37,500 nt of DNA from Mesostigma viride (lineage: Eukaryota; Streptophyta; Mesostigmatophyceae; Mesostigmatales; Mesostigmataceae): positions 697,748-735,247 of the forward strand of contig RPFO01000189.1 of the NCBI GenBank assembly GCA_009746045.1. The letters run 5' to 3'. Below the pieces are notes generated by a model. It worked only from the letters and a program-made list of their open reading frames with translations, was not told where the DNA came from and made no database searches. Both the position numbers and the translations under genes were made by a program. Within the stretch, counting starts at the first letter, position 1. The number at the start of each line of letters is the position of its first letter. Positions 1-28,573 of this stretch are shown here, piece by piece.

Positions 1-2016
1 ACGAACGAACGAACGAACGAACGAACGAACGAACGAACGAACGAACGAACGAACGAACGAACGAACGAACGAACGAACGAACGAACGAACGAACGAACGA
101 ACGAACGAACGAACGAACGAACGAACGAACGAACGAACGAACGAACGAACGAACGAACGAACGAACGAACGAACGAACGAACGAACGAACGAACGAACGA
201 ACGAACGAACGAACGAACGAACGAACGAACGAACGAACGAACGAACGAACGAACGAACGAACGAACGAACGAACGAACGAACGAACGAACGAACGAACGA
301 ACGAACGAACGAACGAACGAACGAACGAACGAACGAACGAACGAACGAACGAACGAACGAACGAACGAACGAACGAACGAACGAACGAACGAACGAACGA
401 ACGAACGAACGAACGAACGAACGAACGAACGAACGAACGAACGAACGAACGAACGAACGAACGAACGAACGAACGAACGAACGAACGAACGAACGAACGA
501 ACGAACGAACGAACGAACGAACGAACGAACGAACGAACGAACGAACGAACGAACGAACGAACGAACGAACGAACGAACGAACGAACGAACGAACGAACGA
601 ACGAACGAACGAACGAACGAACGAACGAACGAACGAACGAACGAACGAACGAACGAACGAACGAACGAACGAACGAACGAACGAACGAACGAACGAACGA
701 ACGAACGAACGAACGAACGAACGAACGAACGAACGAACGAACGAACGAACGAACGAACGAACGAACGAACGAACGAACGAACGAACGAACGAACGAACGA
801 ACGAACGAACGAACGAACGAACGAACGAACGAACGAACGAACGAACGAACGAACGAACGAACGAACGAACGAACGAACGAACGAACGAACGAACGAACGA
901 ACGAACGAACGAACGAACGAACGAACGAACGAACGAACGAACGAACGAACGAACGAACGAACGAACGAACGAACGAACGAACGAACGAACGAACGAACGA
1001 ACGAACGAACGAACGAACGAACGAACGAACGAACGAACGAACGAACGAACGAACGAACGAACGAACGAACGAACGAACGAACGAACGAACGAACGAACGA
1101 ACGAACGAACGAACGAACGAACGAACGAACGAACGAACGAACGAACGAACGAACGAACGAACGAACGAACGAACGAACGAACGAACGAACGAACGAACGA
1201 ACGAACGAACGAACGAACGAACGAACGAACGAACGAACGAACGAACGAACGAACGAACGAACGAACGAACGAACGAACGAACGAACGAACGAACGAACGA
1301 ACGAACGAACGAACGAACGAACGAACGAACGAACGAACGAACGAACGAACGAACGAACGAACGAACGAACGAACGAACGAACGAACGAACGAACGAACGA
1401 ACGAACGAACGAACGAACGAACGAACGAACGAACGAACGAACGAACGAACGAACGAACGAACGAACGAACGAACGAACGAACGAACGAACGAACGAACGA
1501 ACGAACGAACGAACGAACGAACGAACGAACGAACGAACGAACGAACGAACGAACGAACGAACGAACGAACGAACGAACGAACGAACGAACGAACGAACGA
1601 ACGAACGAACGAACGAACGAACGAACGAACGAACGAACGAACGAACGAACGAACGAACGAACGAACGAACGAACGAACGAACGAACGAACGAACGAACGA
1701 ACGAACGAACGAACGAACGAACGAACGAACGAACGAACGAACGAACGAACGAACGAACGAACGAACGAACGAACGAACGAACGAACGAACGAACGAACGA
1801 ACGAACGAACGAACGAACGAACGAACGAACGAACGAACGAACGAACGAACGAACGAACGAACGAACGAACGAACGAACGAACGAACGAACGAACGAACGA
1901 ACGAACGAACGAACGAACGAACGAACGAACGAACGAACGAACGAACGAACGAACGAACGAACGAACGAACGAACGAACGAACGAACGAACGAACGAACGA
2001 ACGAACGAACGAACGA

Positions 2017-2047
<31 letters not shown>

Positions 2048-2180
2048 AGCGAACGAACGAACGAACGAACGAACGAACGAACGAACGAACGAACGAACGA
2101 ACGAACAAACGAACGAACAAACGAAGGAAGGAACGAAGGAACGAAGGAACGAACGAACAAACGAACGAACGAATGAAGGA
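1..2180. repeat. (ACGA)n microsatellite, over 2 kb
   Basis: A perfect ACGA tetranucleotide repeat runs from the first base to about 2040. After that, substitutions (GCGA, ACAA, AGGA) build up toward 2180. It lies in the intron that follows the last visible exon of the minus-strand HYR gene, whose donor is at 2207/2208, so it is probably intronic. The true length is unknown because the window starts inside it. Confidence 0.98.
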
Positions 2181-2207
2181 ATGCAAATTAGGGGGAGGAG
2201 CGCTCAC

Positions 2208-2400
2208 CTGCGGCGGCGTCCGGATGACAGCACGATCTCCACCACCAGCTTCCACACATCGGCCGGGTCGAATTGTCCCAGCCGCGCCATGAGCTGCACG
2301 TACGCGATCTGCTGCGCCTGCGTGAACTCTTCTTGGGAGATGCCGAGGAGGGTGGCCGCCACCTCGGCGACGATAGGGGGCACCTCCTCCGAACGAGGGT
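2208..2400 (-). CDS. HYR gene exon 6: unassigned segment
   Basis: The exon has 193 nt, entering in phase 1 (GCATTTGCAG|AC, again restoring Asp) and leaving in phase 2 (CGCAG|GTGAGC). It encodes DPRSEEVPPIVAEVAATLLG, then ISQEEFTQAQQIAYVQLMAR and FDPADVWKLVVEIVLSSG. This looks amphipathic and helical, unlike HYR. I do not recognise a family. The gene continues left past the ACGA repeat. Confidence 0.6.
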
Positions 2401-5400
2401 CTGCAAATGCGTGTTGTTGCCCAGCCAAAACCATCAGGCGAGGGAAGGAGTCGTGCATAAGGTGGGATTCCGAATTGGGCCATTACATGCATGACAGTGA
2501 GCACATGTCTTGGTATGGAATGGGGGGGAAAGGCGGCCAGGGGGCAAGGAGGCCAGAAGGGAGACATTGTCCCTGTTTCTAACAGAAGATGTCCTCTATG
2601 CATCCAAGATGTTGGCTATGGATGCTCTGTAAAGAGTATTCTCTAAGAAATGCTCTGTCAGAAATGCACTATCAGGAGCGTTGTGTAGGATGCTAACCAC
2701 AGTTCCATCCTTGAAGACCTTAGAACATGGGTTGTGGACTTGTCTACACCAGTCAGGGTGCATGGTTTTCCACCGCGATGCCTCCGTACTAAATGCGTGC
2801 CCCGCCCATCCCAGAGAGGACATATGCTGCCATGCCTGTCCATCCTGACACGCAAGACGGCCCAATGCAGGAGCCGCCCCCTGCCAAAATTCCTATCTAG
2901 CACCCCCCACGAAAATCAGCTGCCTCATGCCCCTTGCAGCTCTACCCATCGACACACGTGGCACATGTGCCACGATTGACCATGCACGGTCGAGGATTGA
3001 TGACGCAATAATTGTCCGACCCACCTTGTGATCCGCCCCGCTACAACGTGCTTGTGCGCTACCGACTAACAAACTTTGCTGCGCAACACCAGATTGCCTG
3101 ATGTGCGCGGCGCCACCCACCCTGCGTGTACGTGACGTTGACGTGAAAGCTGCAACGCGCCGTGTTGCCGAGCGAATCGAACGCCGTGCACGTGACAGGT
3201 GTCAACCCGGACGCGAAGTAATTGCTGCTGGGGGGGTCGCACGACAAGATCGGCCGCCACGAGGGGTCATCCTGCGCGTCCGCTGCGACCACCTCCCACT
3301 CGTACACGTTGGATGCCACGCTGTCAATGCGGGCCAGGTAGTTGGGTGTGGCCACCTGGATGTCCACGCAGTTGGTGAGCGTGGGCAGGTACTCGCTCGG
3401 CACGCTCACCACCACGTCAAACGAGCAGCTGTTGCTGTTGCCGTCAACATCAATGACCGTGCAGGTCACCCGGGTAGCGCCCACGTCAAACTCGGACAAG
3501 CTGTCCTTGTCGCAGACCACCGCGAACAAGGGTTTGTCGCTCATGGCGTTGGCGAGAATCTTGGCCTCATAGGCGTCGTCGGGGGAGAGGGGCTGGCCGG
3601 GTCCAATCGCAGACACCGATACGTCTGGGCAGGACAGGAAGGGCACGGTGACGTCTGCAAACGGGGGCACACATGGATGTGACATGAATGGCGGCACATG
3701 AGAGGTGACAAGGATGGCGGCATGACAGAGACCATGTCCTCAACGCATGAGTCATAGGCAAAAGGGTCAACTCATCAAAGCAACAGGGGGCAGCCATTGC
3801 AGCCACTGTTCACCGACTTTAGGGATTGGGGACGCCGTGGCGTCGGTTGACACTGTTTCACAAACCACTCTCATACAACTTTGCATTGGTTTTGTCAGTC
3901 TTAAACCATTTGGTGTTGCGAGGTACAACGCACCCGTGGCGACACTACGCCCCTTTTGAGGGCACAACCATCTAAGAATCTTCCAACCAACCCCCCCGGC
4001 CCCTGACGCCCCCCCGTGCTTTTCTGTACAGCTGCCTCAGCGATTGTACATCTACAATCTGGCGCTGGCCAGATTGTACCATCTGGCCAGCGCTCTCTTC
4101 ATGACACTGTGTTGGACAAGGCATGGCGCGATGCCTTGTCTGCCTCGTCTACCCAGGATGAACCCAACGAGAGACATCGACACAGGGGTCTTGACAACGT
4201 GCACGCAGGGCCGTTGTTAGGGTGACCCAGGGACCGTGAGCCGCGATGGCAACCGTTCTCATGTCATTGGCAATAGGGTGTCCTCCATGCATGAGTCATT
4301 GGCAATCGGGTCAACTCAATGTACATGGATGGCACAGGTTCTCATGACGTGTGTGTGAGCTCGTGATTCCATCGCCTGTCATGCACAAGCACCATGCCTG
4401 CGGTTCTGTGGCAGGCGGCAGAGAAGAGGGAGTGGCCTGCGCAGGCTCACATGGAGACGCCACGAACGCTAGGCAGACACAGAGTAACATGATTTGAGCA
4501 GGCATTATTTAATACTCTTGTCAAGTAGTGAAGAAGATATGGGCAATCATTCGACCTGGCCTGCATGCATGATTAGTTTCTTGGACAATGTTGTCCGTGC
4601 ATGGTCCTTCTTCTCACCTCCCGGCACGGCCCAGGCGATGAACGTGCACCAGGCCACGTTCCCTGAGGCATCAGTAGCGGCGCAGGTGACAGCATTATCG
4701 TAGGGGTTGAACACACGCGCACTGCTGGGCTTGTCGCAGGTGACGTTGACGACAGCGCTGGCATCCAGGGCTTTGGCACGAATAGCGTCCTCAAAGTCAT
4801 CGGTAAAGAAGACAGGGAAGACGGCGCTGTAGGGCACGACACCCAGCAGGTCAGGGCACACCCACCCAGGCAGGAAGGGGGGGGTGGCATCTGCATGCAG
4901 ATGGGACACAGCGTGGTTGGGAGCCACGGTCAGCAAGACAGCATCAGTCGGCAAGATAGAGACGTAATGCACTTTGGTAAGGCACGTAGCTGTCATCACG
5001 TGGCACAGCGTCTTGCAAGGGAGGCACTGTACACAGTTGGCCAACAGCTTTGGACCCGACGGCAAAGCTGCCTCAAGCGTCGAGCTTGGATGCTGATCAA
5101 CAGGATCAAAAGTGGCAACGAATGACATCACGTGGAATGCCACAGAGACCAGGTCTGCAAGGACAGCTGAGCTATGAACGCCCCCTGGAACATTAGCCTA
5201 TGGGCCCTGCCATACCAATATGCCTCCCAGACTGGCAAGAGATAACTGGATAAGCCATGTCGAGCAGTCCGTGCGTGGTATGTGACAGTTGCACATGATG
5301 GCTTTGTCTAGTTCCCTACGCAGCTTTACCCATTCCCTGCACAGCTAATGGATTCTCTACACAGCTAAAACAGCCCCTACACAGCTCATGGATTCTCTTC

Positions 5401-8400
5401 GCAGCTTACACATTCTTTACACAGCTAAAACAGCCCCTACACAGCTAATGGAATCTCTACGCAGCTTATACATTCTTTACACAGCTAAAACAGCCCCTAC
5501 ACAGCTAATGGATTCCCTATGCAGCTAATGCATTCTTTACACAGCTCAAACAGCCCCTACACAGCTCATGGATTCTCTACGCAGCTAATACATTCTTTAC
5601 ACAGCTAAAACAGCCCCTACACAACTACTGGATTCCCTGCACAGCAACTATGGTGGATTTCCTACACAGCTAATGGAGCATGTTTCCAAACAAGCATCAT
5701 CGGCTGCCATTCCTTCAGGGTAAAACTCTCACATCTACCTTCCACCCATGTTGTACTCTGCCAGGTGAACTGCATTCCCTAATTTGCTGCTGTTCACTTC
5801 CTCTCAGGGTTGACCAGTCGAAGGATTTTCCCCCCAACAACCATCAAACGTTCTGTCTGATACGTCATTTCTGACTGTAGACACAGGATCACTTCGGCCC
5901 AAGCCTCCCCCACAATTGCAAGGTGCGCAGGTAGCCCACCTCAGGCATCCGCGTGAAATATCGAGTACAGCAGGAACTGGTCGATCCCCCCCCACACCCT
6001 GGCACACACACACTGCCAAATGGTGCGTAGCTACGTAGCCCACCGCAGTAACAAAGGCTGCGTACCCCACGTGCCTGCCCGCCCGCCCGCCCGCCCGCCC
6101 GCCCGCCCGCCCGCCCGCCCGCCCGCCCGCCCGCCCGCCGCCCGCCCGCCCGCCCGCCCGCCCGCCGCCGCCCGCCCGCCCGCCTGCCCGCCCGCCCACC
6201 CGCCCGCCCGCCTGCCCGCCCGCCCCCCGCCCGCCCGCCCGCCCGCCCGCCCGCCCGCCGCCCGCCCGCCCGCGCCGCCCGCCCGCCCGCCCGCCCGCCC
6301 GCCCGCCCGCCCGCCCGCCCGCCGCCGCCCGCCCGCCCGCCCGCCCGCCCGCCCGCCCGCCCGCCGCCCGCCCGCCCACCCGCCCGCCCGCCTGCCCGCC
6401 CGCCCACCCGCCCGCCCGCCCGCCCGCCCGCCTGCCCGCCTGCCCGCTTGCCCGCCCGCCCGCCCGCCCGCCCGCCCGCCCGCTTGCCCGCCCGCCCGCC
6501 CGCCCGCCCGCCCGCCCGCCGCCGCCCGCCCGCCCGCCCGCCGCGCCGCCCGCCCGCCCGCCCGCCCGCCCGCCCGCCCGCCCGCCCGCCCGCCCGCCCG
6601 CCCGCCCGCCTGCCCGCCCGCCCACCCGCCCGCCCGCCCGCCCGCCCGCCTGCCCGCCTGCCCGCTTGCCCGCCCGCTTGCCCGCCCGCTCGCCCGCCCG
6701 CTTGCCCGCCCGCCCGCCCGCCCGCCCGCCTGCCCACCCGCTCGCCTGCCCGCCCGCCCCGCACCCACCCACTTACCGATGCATGCCCCCGAGTCCGTGC
6801 AATCGAGACGCTGCTGGACGCACATGTCCGGGTATGTGCCGCACGGCTTGCAGCGGTGGTCTGTTGCGTCGCAGTACGGCCGCGTGCCCCCGCAGTGGCT
6901 GTTGTCCGTGCACTCGGCACAGGCGCCGCTGCCCTCCTCCCCAGGGACACGGTTCAGGCCCCCCTCGGTGTAGTCACAGCGTTGTGGGTGCTGGCACACG
7001 AGCCGGTTGTGGTCGCACGGGTGGCAGATGCCGGTAGGCAGGTCGCAGGAGGGGGTGATGCCGGAGCAGACATTATTGGTGGCGGTGCATGGCGGCAGGG
7101 GGGGGGATGGAGGCTGCGATGGAGATGGGGGCTGCGATGGAGATGGGGGGGCAGGGGGAGGGGGGAAAGTGGCCGGGGGCGGGTATGGGGTGGTGCTTGC
7201 GGGGCCACTCGGCAGCGGCGGCGTCTCGGGGCCACTCGGCAGCGGCGGCGGAGGGGGAACCCCTCCGAAGACACTCGGGCGACTCGGGGAACTCGGCTCG
7301 TTTTCGATTGGGGAGGGCGGGGTGGAGGGCGGGGGTGGGGCGGGTGGCGGGGTGAAGATGTATGTCACTGTGACGGTGGCGGATGCGTTGGTCGGGAACT
7401 GTGACGTAATGCTCCGTTCGCTCACCAGGGACGCTGAGCTGGCGGTGACGGGCCAGTAGACCTGCCGGATGTGACGCGACAGGGTTGAGTGGATGCATGA
7501 ATGGATGAATGAAAGAACACATGAGCGGACGGACGGGCGGACGGACGGAAGGACGGAGGGACGGGCGGGTGGGAGGGCGGGCGGGCGCGGGCAGGCGGGC
7601 GGGCGGGCGGGGGGAGAGGGACGGGCGGGCGGACGGACGGACGGGCGGGCGGGCGGACGGGCGGACGGACGGACGGAGGGACGGACGGAGGGACGGAGGG
7701 ACGGAGGGACGGAAGGACGGAGGGACGGAAGGACGGAAGGACGGAAGGACGGAAGGACGGAAGGACGGAATACGGAAGGACGGAAGGACGGAAGGACGGA
7801 AGGACGGAAGGACGGAAGGACGGAAGGACGGAAGGACGGAAGGACGGAAGGACGGAAGGACGGAAGGACGGAAGGACGGAAGGACGGAAGGACGGAAGGA
7901 CGGAAGGACGGAAGGACGGAAGGACGGAAGGACGGAAGGACGGAAGGACGGAAGGACGGAAGGACGGAAGGACGGAAGGACGGAAGGACGGAAGGACGGA
8001 AGGACGGAAGGACGGAAGGACGGAAGGACGGAAGGACGGAAGGACGGAAGGACGGAAGGACGGAAGGACGGAAGGACGGAAGGACGGAAGGACGGAAGGA
8101 CGGAAGGACGGAAGGACGGAAGGACGGAAGGACGGAAGGACGGAAGGACGGAAGGACGGAAGGACGGAAGGACGGAAGGACGGAAGGACGGAAGGACGGA
8201 AGGACGGAAGGACGGAAGGACGGAAGGACGGAAGGACGGAAGTACGGAAGTACGGAAGTACGGAAGTACGGAAGTACGGAAGTACGGAAGTACGGAAGTA
8301 CGGAAGTACGGAAGTACGGAAGTACGGAAGTACGGAAGTACGGAAGTACGGAAGTACGGAAGTACGGAAGTACGGAAGTACGGAAGTACGGAAGTACGGA

Positions 8401-9708
8401 AGTACGGAAGTACGGAAGTACGGAAGTACGGAAGTACGGAAGTACGGAAGTACGGAAGTACGGAAGTACGGAAGTACGGAAGTACGGAAGTACGGAAGTA
8501 CGGAAGTACGGAAGTACGGAGCACGGACATAGCATCCTGCAACACGGCAGGGTTAGCAACGCAGTACAAGGGGAGTTTTCTGGTTTCAACAATAATACCA
8601 CAATAACTATTTTCACTTACTGGCTAAAACACTGATACCAGGAAGAAATGAAAACAAATGGCTTACATGTCCAGGACGGAATGATGGCTACAACACAGCA
8701 GGAAGATACTATACTACACTATTCTTATATATGATAGCAGTATAACGTTACACACACGACTCACCTGTCCAGGAGCGACGCCAAAGCGGCCCAGGAAGGG
8801 TGTCAGGCCCGTGCCTGTGAAGTTTAACCGCCTGGTTTCCTCCCTCTGATCGGTGACGTTTCCAGCGCCAGAGCGCCCACTGTAATCCAACACGCCATCA
8901 TAGGGGCCCGCGGGCTGCCCCGCCAGCGTGCGTGTGGGCATGACGCTGAACACTGGGTTGCTGGCGCCGACGACGCCTGTCAGGTTCATCTGGATGACGG
9001 CTGCTAGCCTAATTGTGATGTTGAGAGAGGTAGTCGCCAAGTTCTCATACCGAGCTCTGATCTCATAGCCACCCGTGAAGGTCACCGAGGCGGTCTGGAG
9101 CTGGCCGCAAGCGCGGTCGAATTGGGTGACACTCAAGGTACGCTGTGGCGATGCGGGCCAGGGAAACCGGGAACACGTGCAGGCAGACCGGGAATCCGAC
9201 AAGTACCGCACTTGCTTAGGGACCCCGCGATCAATCAATCCTCTGCAGCCCATACGAAATACCATCCCTACACAATAGATATAACATGGGATTTACAACG
9301 GGGGGGAAGCTATCGATGCAAGGCCGCCAAAGTTAAACAACAGGGCAGCTGTAGACGGTTCGGTAAGTCAAGTTCAGTACGGCTCGTTAACCGGCTATCC
9401 AGCCACTACCATGCACCCAGCAATGCCACGCACGAAAAATCGGTATTATCAAAGGCTCTAGTACTAAAAAAAGTCTCATATATTACTAGAACGTCCACGC
9501 GGTGCGAACGTCGTACCGGCCAGCCGCTAGTCGAATTGGTCGGCAGAAAACCAGACGATGCGGTAAATGTTTGAGGGGCAGTCTGCGTACATGGCGCAAC
9601 AGCAAAAGCGGTTAACTGACACAAGGCCACCACCAGAGCCACGAGGCGGATAGGTGAGGCGTCGACTATCGCGACCATGCCGACCGCCAGCGTCGTTCTA
9701 TGGACCAT
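2208..9708 (-). CDS. Secreted multidomain protein: anchor-E-like domain, Pro-rich linker, Cys-rich region, HYR modules (3' part beyond window)
   Basis: Six exons (9708-9517, 9142-8765, 7461-6777, 4890-4618, 3654-3121, 2400-2208) are bounded by AG and GT and join in phases 0,0,1,1,1, ending in phase 2. They encode about 751 residues. Order: signal peptide (about 1-38); a beta-rich domain (about 40-227) resembling the bacterial choice-of-anchor E family; a Ser/Pro-rich linker (about 228-315) like algal hydroxyproline-rich wall glycoproteins; a Cys-rich segment (about 316-418); three HYR modules with the VTCTA-x-D-x-x-GN-x-x-x-CSF pattern; and an unassigned helical-looking exon. HYR modules are extracellular adhesion folds, so an outside or surface location is inferred. 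The gene has no stop in the window. Exon joins are predictions without transcripts; domain names are from pattern memory, not a search. Confidence 0.72.
2401..3120 (-). other. HYR gene intron 5 (720 bp)
   Basis: GT-AG intron with donor GTGGGT and acceptor ATTTGCAG. Open frames seen on both strands in it are short and resemble no family I know. Confidence 0.55.
3121..3654 (-). CDS. HYR gene exon 5: two HYR modules
   Basis: The exon has 534 nt, phase 1 at both ends (acceptor GTTTGCAG|AC, donor ACGCAGG|GTGGGT). Module one ends TRVTCTVIDVDGNSNSCSF; module two ends TPVTCTAFDSLGNTARCSF. Both have the paired cysteines and the D-x-x-GN turn of the HYR family. This is the clearest domain evidence in the gene. 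Confidence 0.88.
3655..4617 (-). other. HYR gene intron 4 (963 bp) with hairpins and a short dispersed repeat
   Basis: Three near-perfect inverted repeats sit within 100 bp (4042-4140, listed separately). A phrase like GCATGAGTCATAGGCAAAAG followed by GGTCAACTCA occurs near 3742 and again near 4290, with a shorter relative near 4257. No other gene is seen. Confidence 0.55.
4042..4140. repeat. Cluster of three hairpins
   Basis: Stem 1: GATTGTA (4042-4048) pairs with TACAATC (4053-4059). Stem 2: GCGCTGGCCAGAT (4062-4074) pairs perfectly with ATCTGGCCAGCGC (4081-4093) around a 6-nt loop. Stem 3: GACAAGGCAT (4115-4124) pairs with ATGCCTTGTC (4131-4140) around a 6-nt loop. All stems are perfect. 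Confidence 0.85.
4618..4890 (-). CDS. HYR gene exon 4: one HYR module
   Basis: The exon has 273 nt with phase 1 at both ends (acceptor GCATGCAG|AT, donor GGGAG|GTGAGA). The first codon, made across the junction, is Asp, giving DATPPFLPGWVCPD. The HYR signature is NVTCDKPSSARVF followed by AVTCAATDASGNVAWCTF. The symmetrical 1-1 phase is typical of shuffled extracellular modules. Confidence 0.82.
5314..5676. repeat. 60-bp higher-order repeat made of three 20-bp monomers
   Basis: The 20-bp monomers follow ACRCAGCTAAWRSATTCYYT. Three variants alternate in fixed order: one with AAAACAGCCCCTAC, one with AATGGATTCTCTAC, one with TATACATTCTTTAC. The AAAACAGCCCC variant recurs exactly every 60 bp at 5361, 5421, 5481, 5541 and 5601. 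The edges (5314-5360 and 5640-5676) are more diverged. CAGCT in every monomer is a weak match to splice-branch or E-box-like words, with no evidence for either role. Confidence 0.9.
6079..6765. repeat. (GCCC)n array with interruptions
   Basis: About 690 bp of CCCG/GCCC tetranucleotide broken by single-base losses (CCGCCG) and scattered T or A changes. The minus strand reads GGGC and could form G-quadruplex-type structures. It starts about 11 bp inside the intron from the consensus donor of exon 3. Confidence 0.97.
6777..7461 (-). CDS. HYR gene exon 3: end of anchor-E-like domain, Pro-rich linker, Cys-rich region
   Basis: The exon is 685 nt, entering in phase 0 (GGCAG|GTCTAC) and leaving in phase 1 (ATCG|GTAAGT, a consensus donor). 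It opens with SITSQFPTNASATVTVTYIF, the kind of terminal strand that ends anchor-E domains. Then come about 88 residues rich in Pro and Ser with SQPPSPSQPPSPP motifs, as in algal wall glycoproteins. It ends with about 100 residues containing many Cys (motifs CHPCDHNRLVC, CAECTDNSHC, CKPCGTYPDMC), probably disulfide-bonded. Frame and composition are very different from the flanking repeats. Confidence 0.8.
7462..8764 (-). other. HYR gene intron 2 (1.3 kb), mostly an 8-bp repeat array
   Basis: The intron runs from donor GTGAGT (at 8764) to acceptor CCGGCAG (at 7462). About 1 kb of it is the GGAAGGAC/GGAAGTAC array listed separately. The long open frames through it in both directions are products of the repeat. 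Confidence 0.75.
7510..8522. repeat. GGAAGGAC / GGAAGTAC 8-bp array with a sharp motif switch
   Basis: At the left (7510-7730) it is an imperfect GGAC/GGGC/GGAGGGAC mixture. From about 7730 to 8241 it is almost pure GGAAGGAC with one shortened unit near 7768. From about 8241 to 8518 every unit is GGAAGTAC. The change is a single base in the unit and happens once, so the two blocks amplified separately. Confidence 0.97.
8765..9142 (-). CDS. HYR gene exon 2: core of the anchor-E-like domain
   Basis: The exon has 126 codons, phase 0 at both ends. The acceptor is GCCACAG|CGT and the donor CCTGGACAG|GTGAGTC. The product contains TQFDRACGQLQTASVTFTGG, then RYENL, then LAGQPAGPYDGVLDYSGRSG and LNFTGTGLTPFLG. 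The order 'QFD..G.L..V..T..G / R.EN / ...DG..D..G.SG / ..TG..L..F.G' is the layout I recall for choice-of-anchor E domains of bacterial surface proteins. Confidence 0.75.
9143..9516 (-). other. HYR gene intron 1 (374 bp)
   Basis: The intron has GT-AG ends in the minus direction, with acceptor GCCACAG|CGT. It is unique-looking sequence with no repeat and no further gene recognised. Confidence 0.5.
9517..9708 (-). CDS. HYR gene exon 1: signal peptide and start of anchor-E-like domain
   Basis: The 64 codons run from ATG (9708-9706) to a donor reading CCG|GTACGA, phase 0. The N-terminus has a long hydrophobic core (LVALVVALCQLTAFAVA) followed by PCTQ, as expected for a signal peptide. A second in-frame ATG at 9678 would also leave a complete signal peptide, and the reading frame is open further upstream, so the start is not certain. 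After the signal comes QTFTASSGFLPTN-STSGWP, which flows into RTLSVTQFD of the next exon, the usual beginning of the anchor-E pattern. Confidence 0.6.
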
Positions 9709-10620
9709 TCTGTGGGTGATCTCCGATCTAAATTGGTTGTTTTTATCCGTCCGGCAAGGGAAGGGGAAATTAATAACGCTCAAAGGGAGCCGGCACGCCG
9801 CCGGTTTATGATGGACCTAGCTAAGCATGAATGGTTAAAATGACACCGAATTTACCTTCTTCTTTGTTAAGTTGATACCTAATAATTCACTTAGTTCTAG
9901 AGTTGTGCGTTTTAAGATGTGGCAATGTTGAGCCCTTCAGATGACTATTTTCCCGTTAGGGCTGGGCACACGCACATGCCACCTGGCATACTATAGCGTG
10001 AGTTTTTGGAGGTGGCGCGTGGGCTGCAGCCTGCAGAACGCTGCACAGGGCATTCATGAATTCGATCCGTTCGTCAGTTCACAACGTGAATTAAATTTCC
10101 CACGCCGGCCGTGCAGAACGCATACGATACCCGGCGCGCAAGTGCGACATTATTGGTTCGAGCGTACAGTACCGTATCTGTGTAACACGTCATCCGTGTG
10201 ATAGCGAGATCTGTCCGAGCAACTTACCCAGGACTTGTACCGCCAAATTTTACGGCATAAGCAGTTTCATCTGCACCATTCAGACCAGAACTTACCCTAA
10301 ACGTCCCACCGCGCACCGAAAAACTCGAAGTAGAGCGCAAACTGAGTTGAAGCAAAACAACAATCATGATGTTAATTAATGAATGTATGCAAAAATGGCC
10401 GTGACAAGCACTTCTAAAGAAGCGTTGTTTCAAGCACGGCGTTCGTACACAAACTGGTCGAAGACCTTACCGTTGACTGATCTAATTACCTTTCTACTCT
10501 CAGCGTGATATTCGTTGCTCATTCGAGATTTCGTGACAAAGCACACCGGGGGCATATATATAGTAATTGCGATCGCGCCCTGCATTGGGAAAGTGAAAAA
10601 GGATTGCCTGGCCTGCAATC
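9709..10620. promoter_or_regulatory. Divergent intergenic region between the HYR gene and the channel gene
   Basis: The 912 bp separate the start codons of two genes read in opposite directions. It is free of the simple repeats that fill the introns and richer in A+T than the flanking exons. Both 5' UTRs and the promoters should lie here, and shared control is possible. No known motif was recognised apart from a TATA-like run. Confidence 0.5.
10554..10562 (+). promoter_or_regulatory. TATA-like element upstream of the channel gene
   Basis: TATATATAG lies about 60 bp before the proposed ATG at 10621. The spacing would allow a short 5' UTR. This rests on sequence resemblance only. Confidence 0.3.

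Positions 10621-28573
<17,953 letters not shown>

Larger units (their letters stand above)
4891..6776 (-). other. HYR gene intron 3 (1.9 kb) with two repeat arrays
   Basis: The intron begins right next to the GCCC array and also contains the 60-bp higher-order repeat. The splice phases (1 and 1) of exons 3 and 4 match without any extra exon. A Cys-containing open stretch on the minus strand near 5880-6010 was considered but has no clear exon borders. Confidence 0.6.

Noticed and set aside
5314-5676. 20/60-bp array as CRISPR
   Set aside because: All parts of the 60-bp unit repeat; there are no unique spacers.
5880-6015. Minus-strand Cys-containing stretch (RWATCAPCNCGGG)
   Set aside because: No convincing acceptor/donor pair, and exons 3 and 4 of the HYR gene match in phase without it.
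6031-8616. Very long minus-strand open frame (861 codons) and its plus-strand partners through the GCCC and GGAAGGAC arrays
   Set aside because: Most of it is translation of simple repeats, open in all frames. Only 6777-7461 has coding character and proper splice borders, and that part is listed as exon 3.
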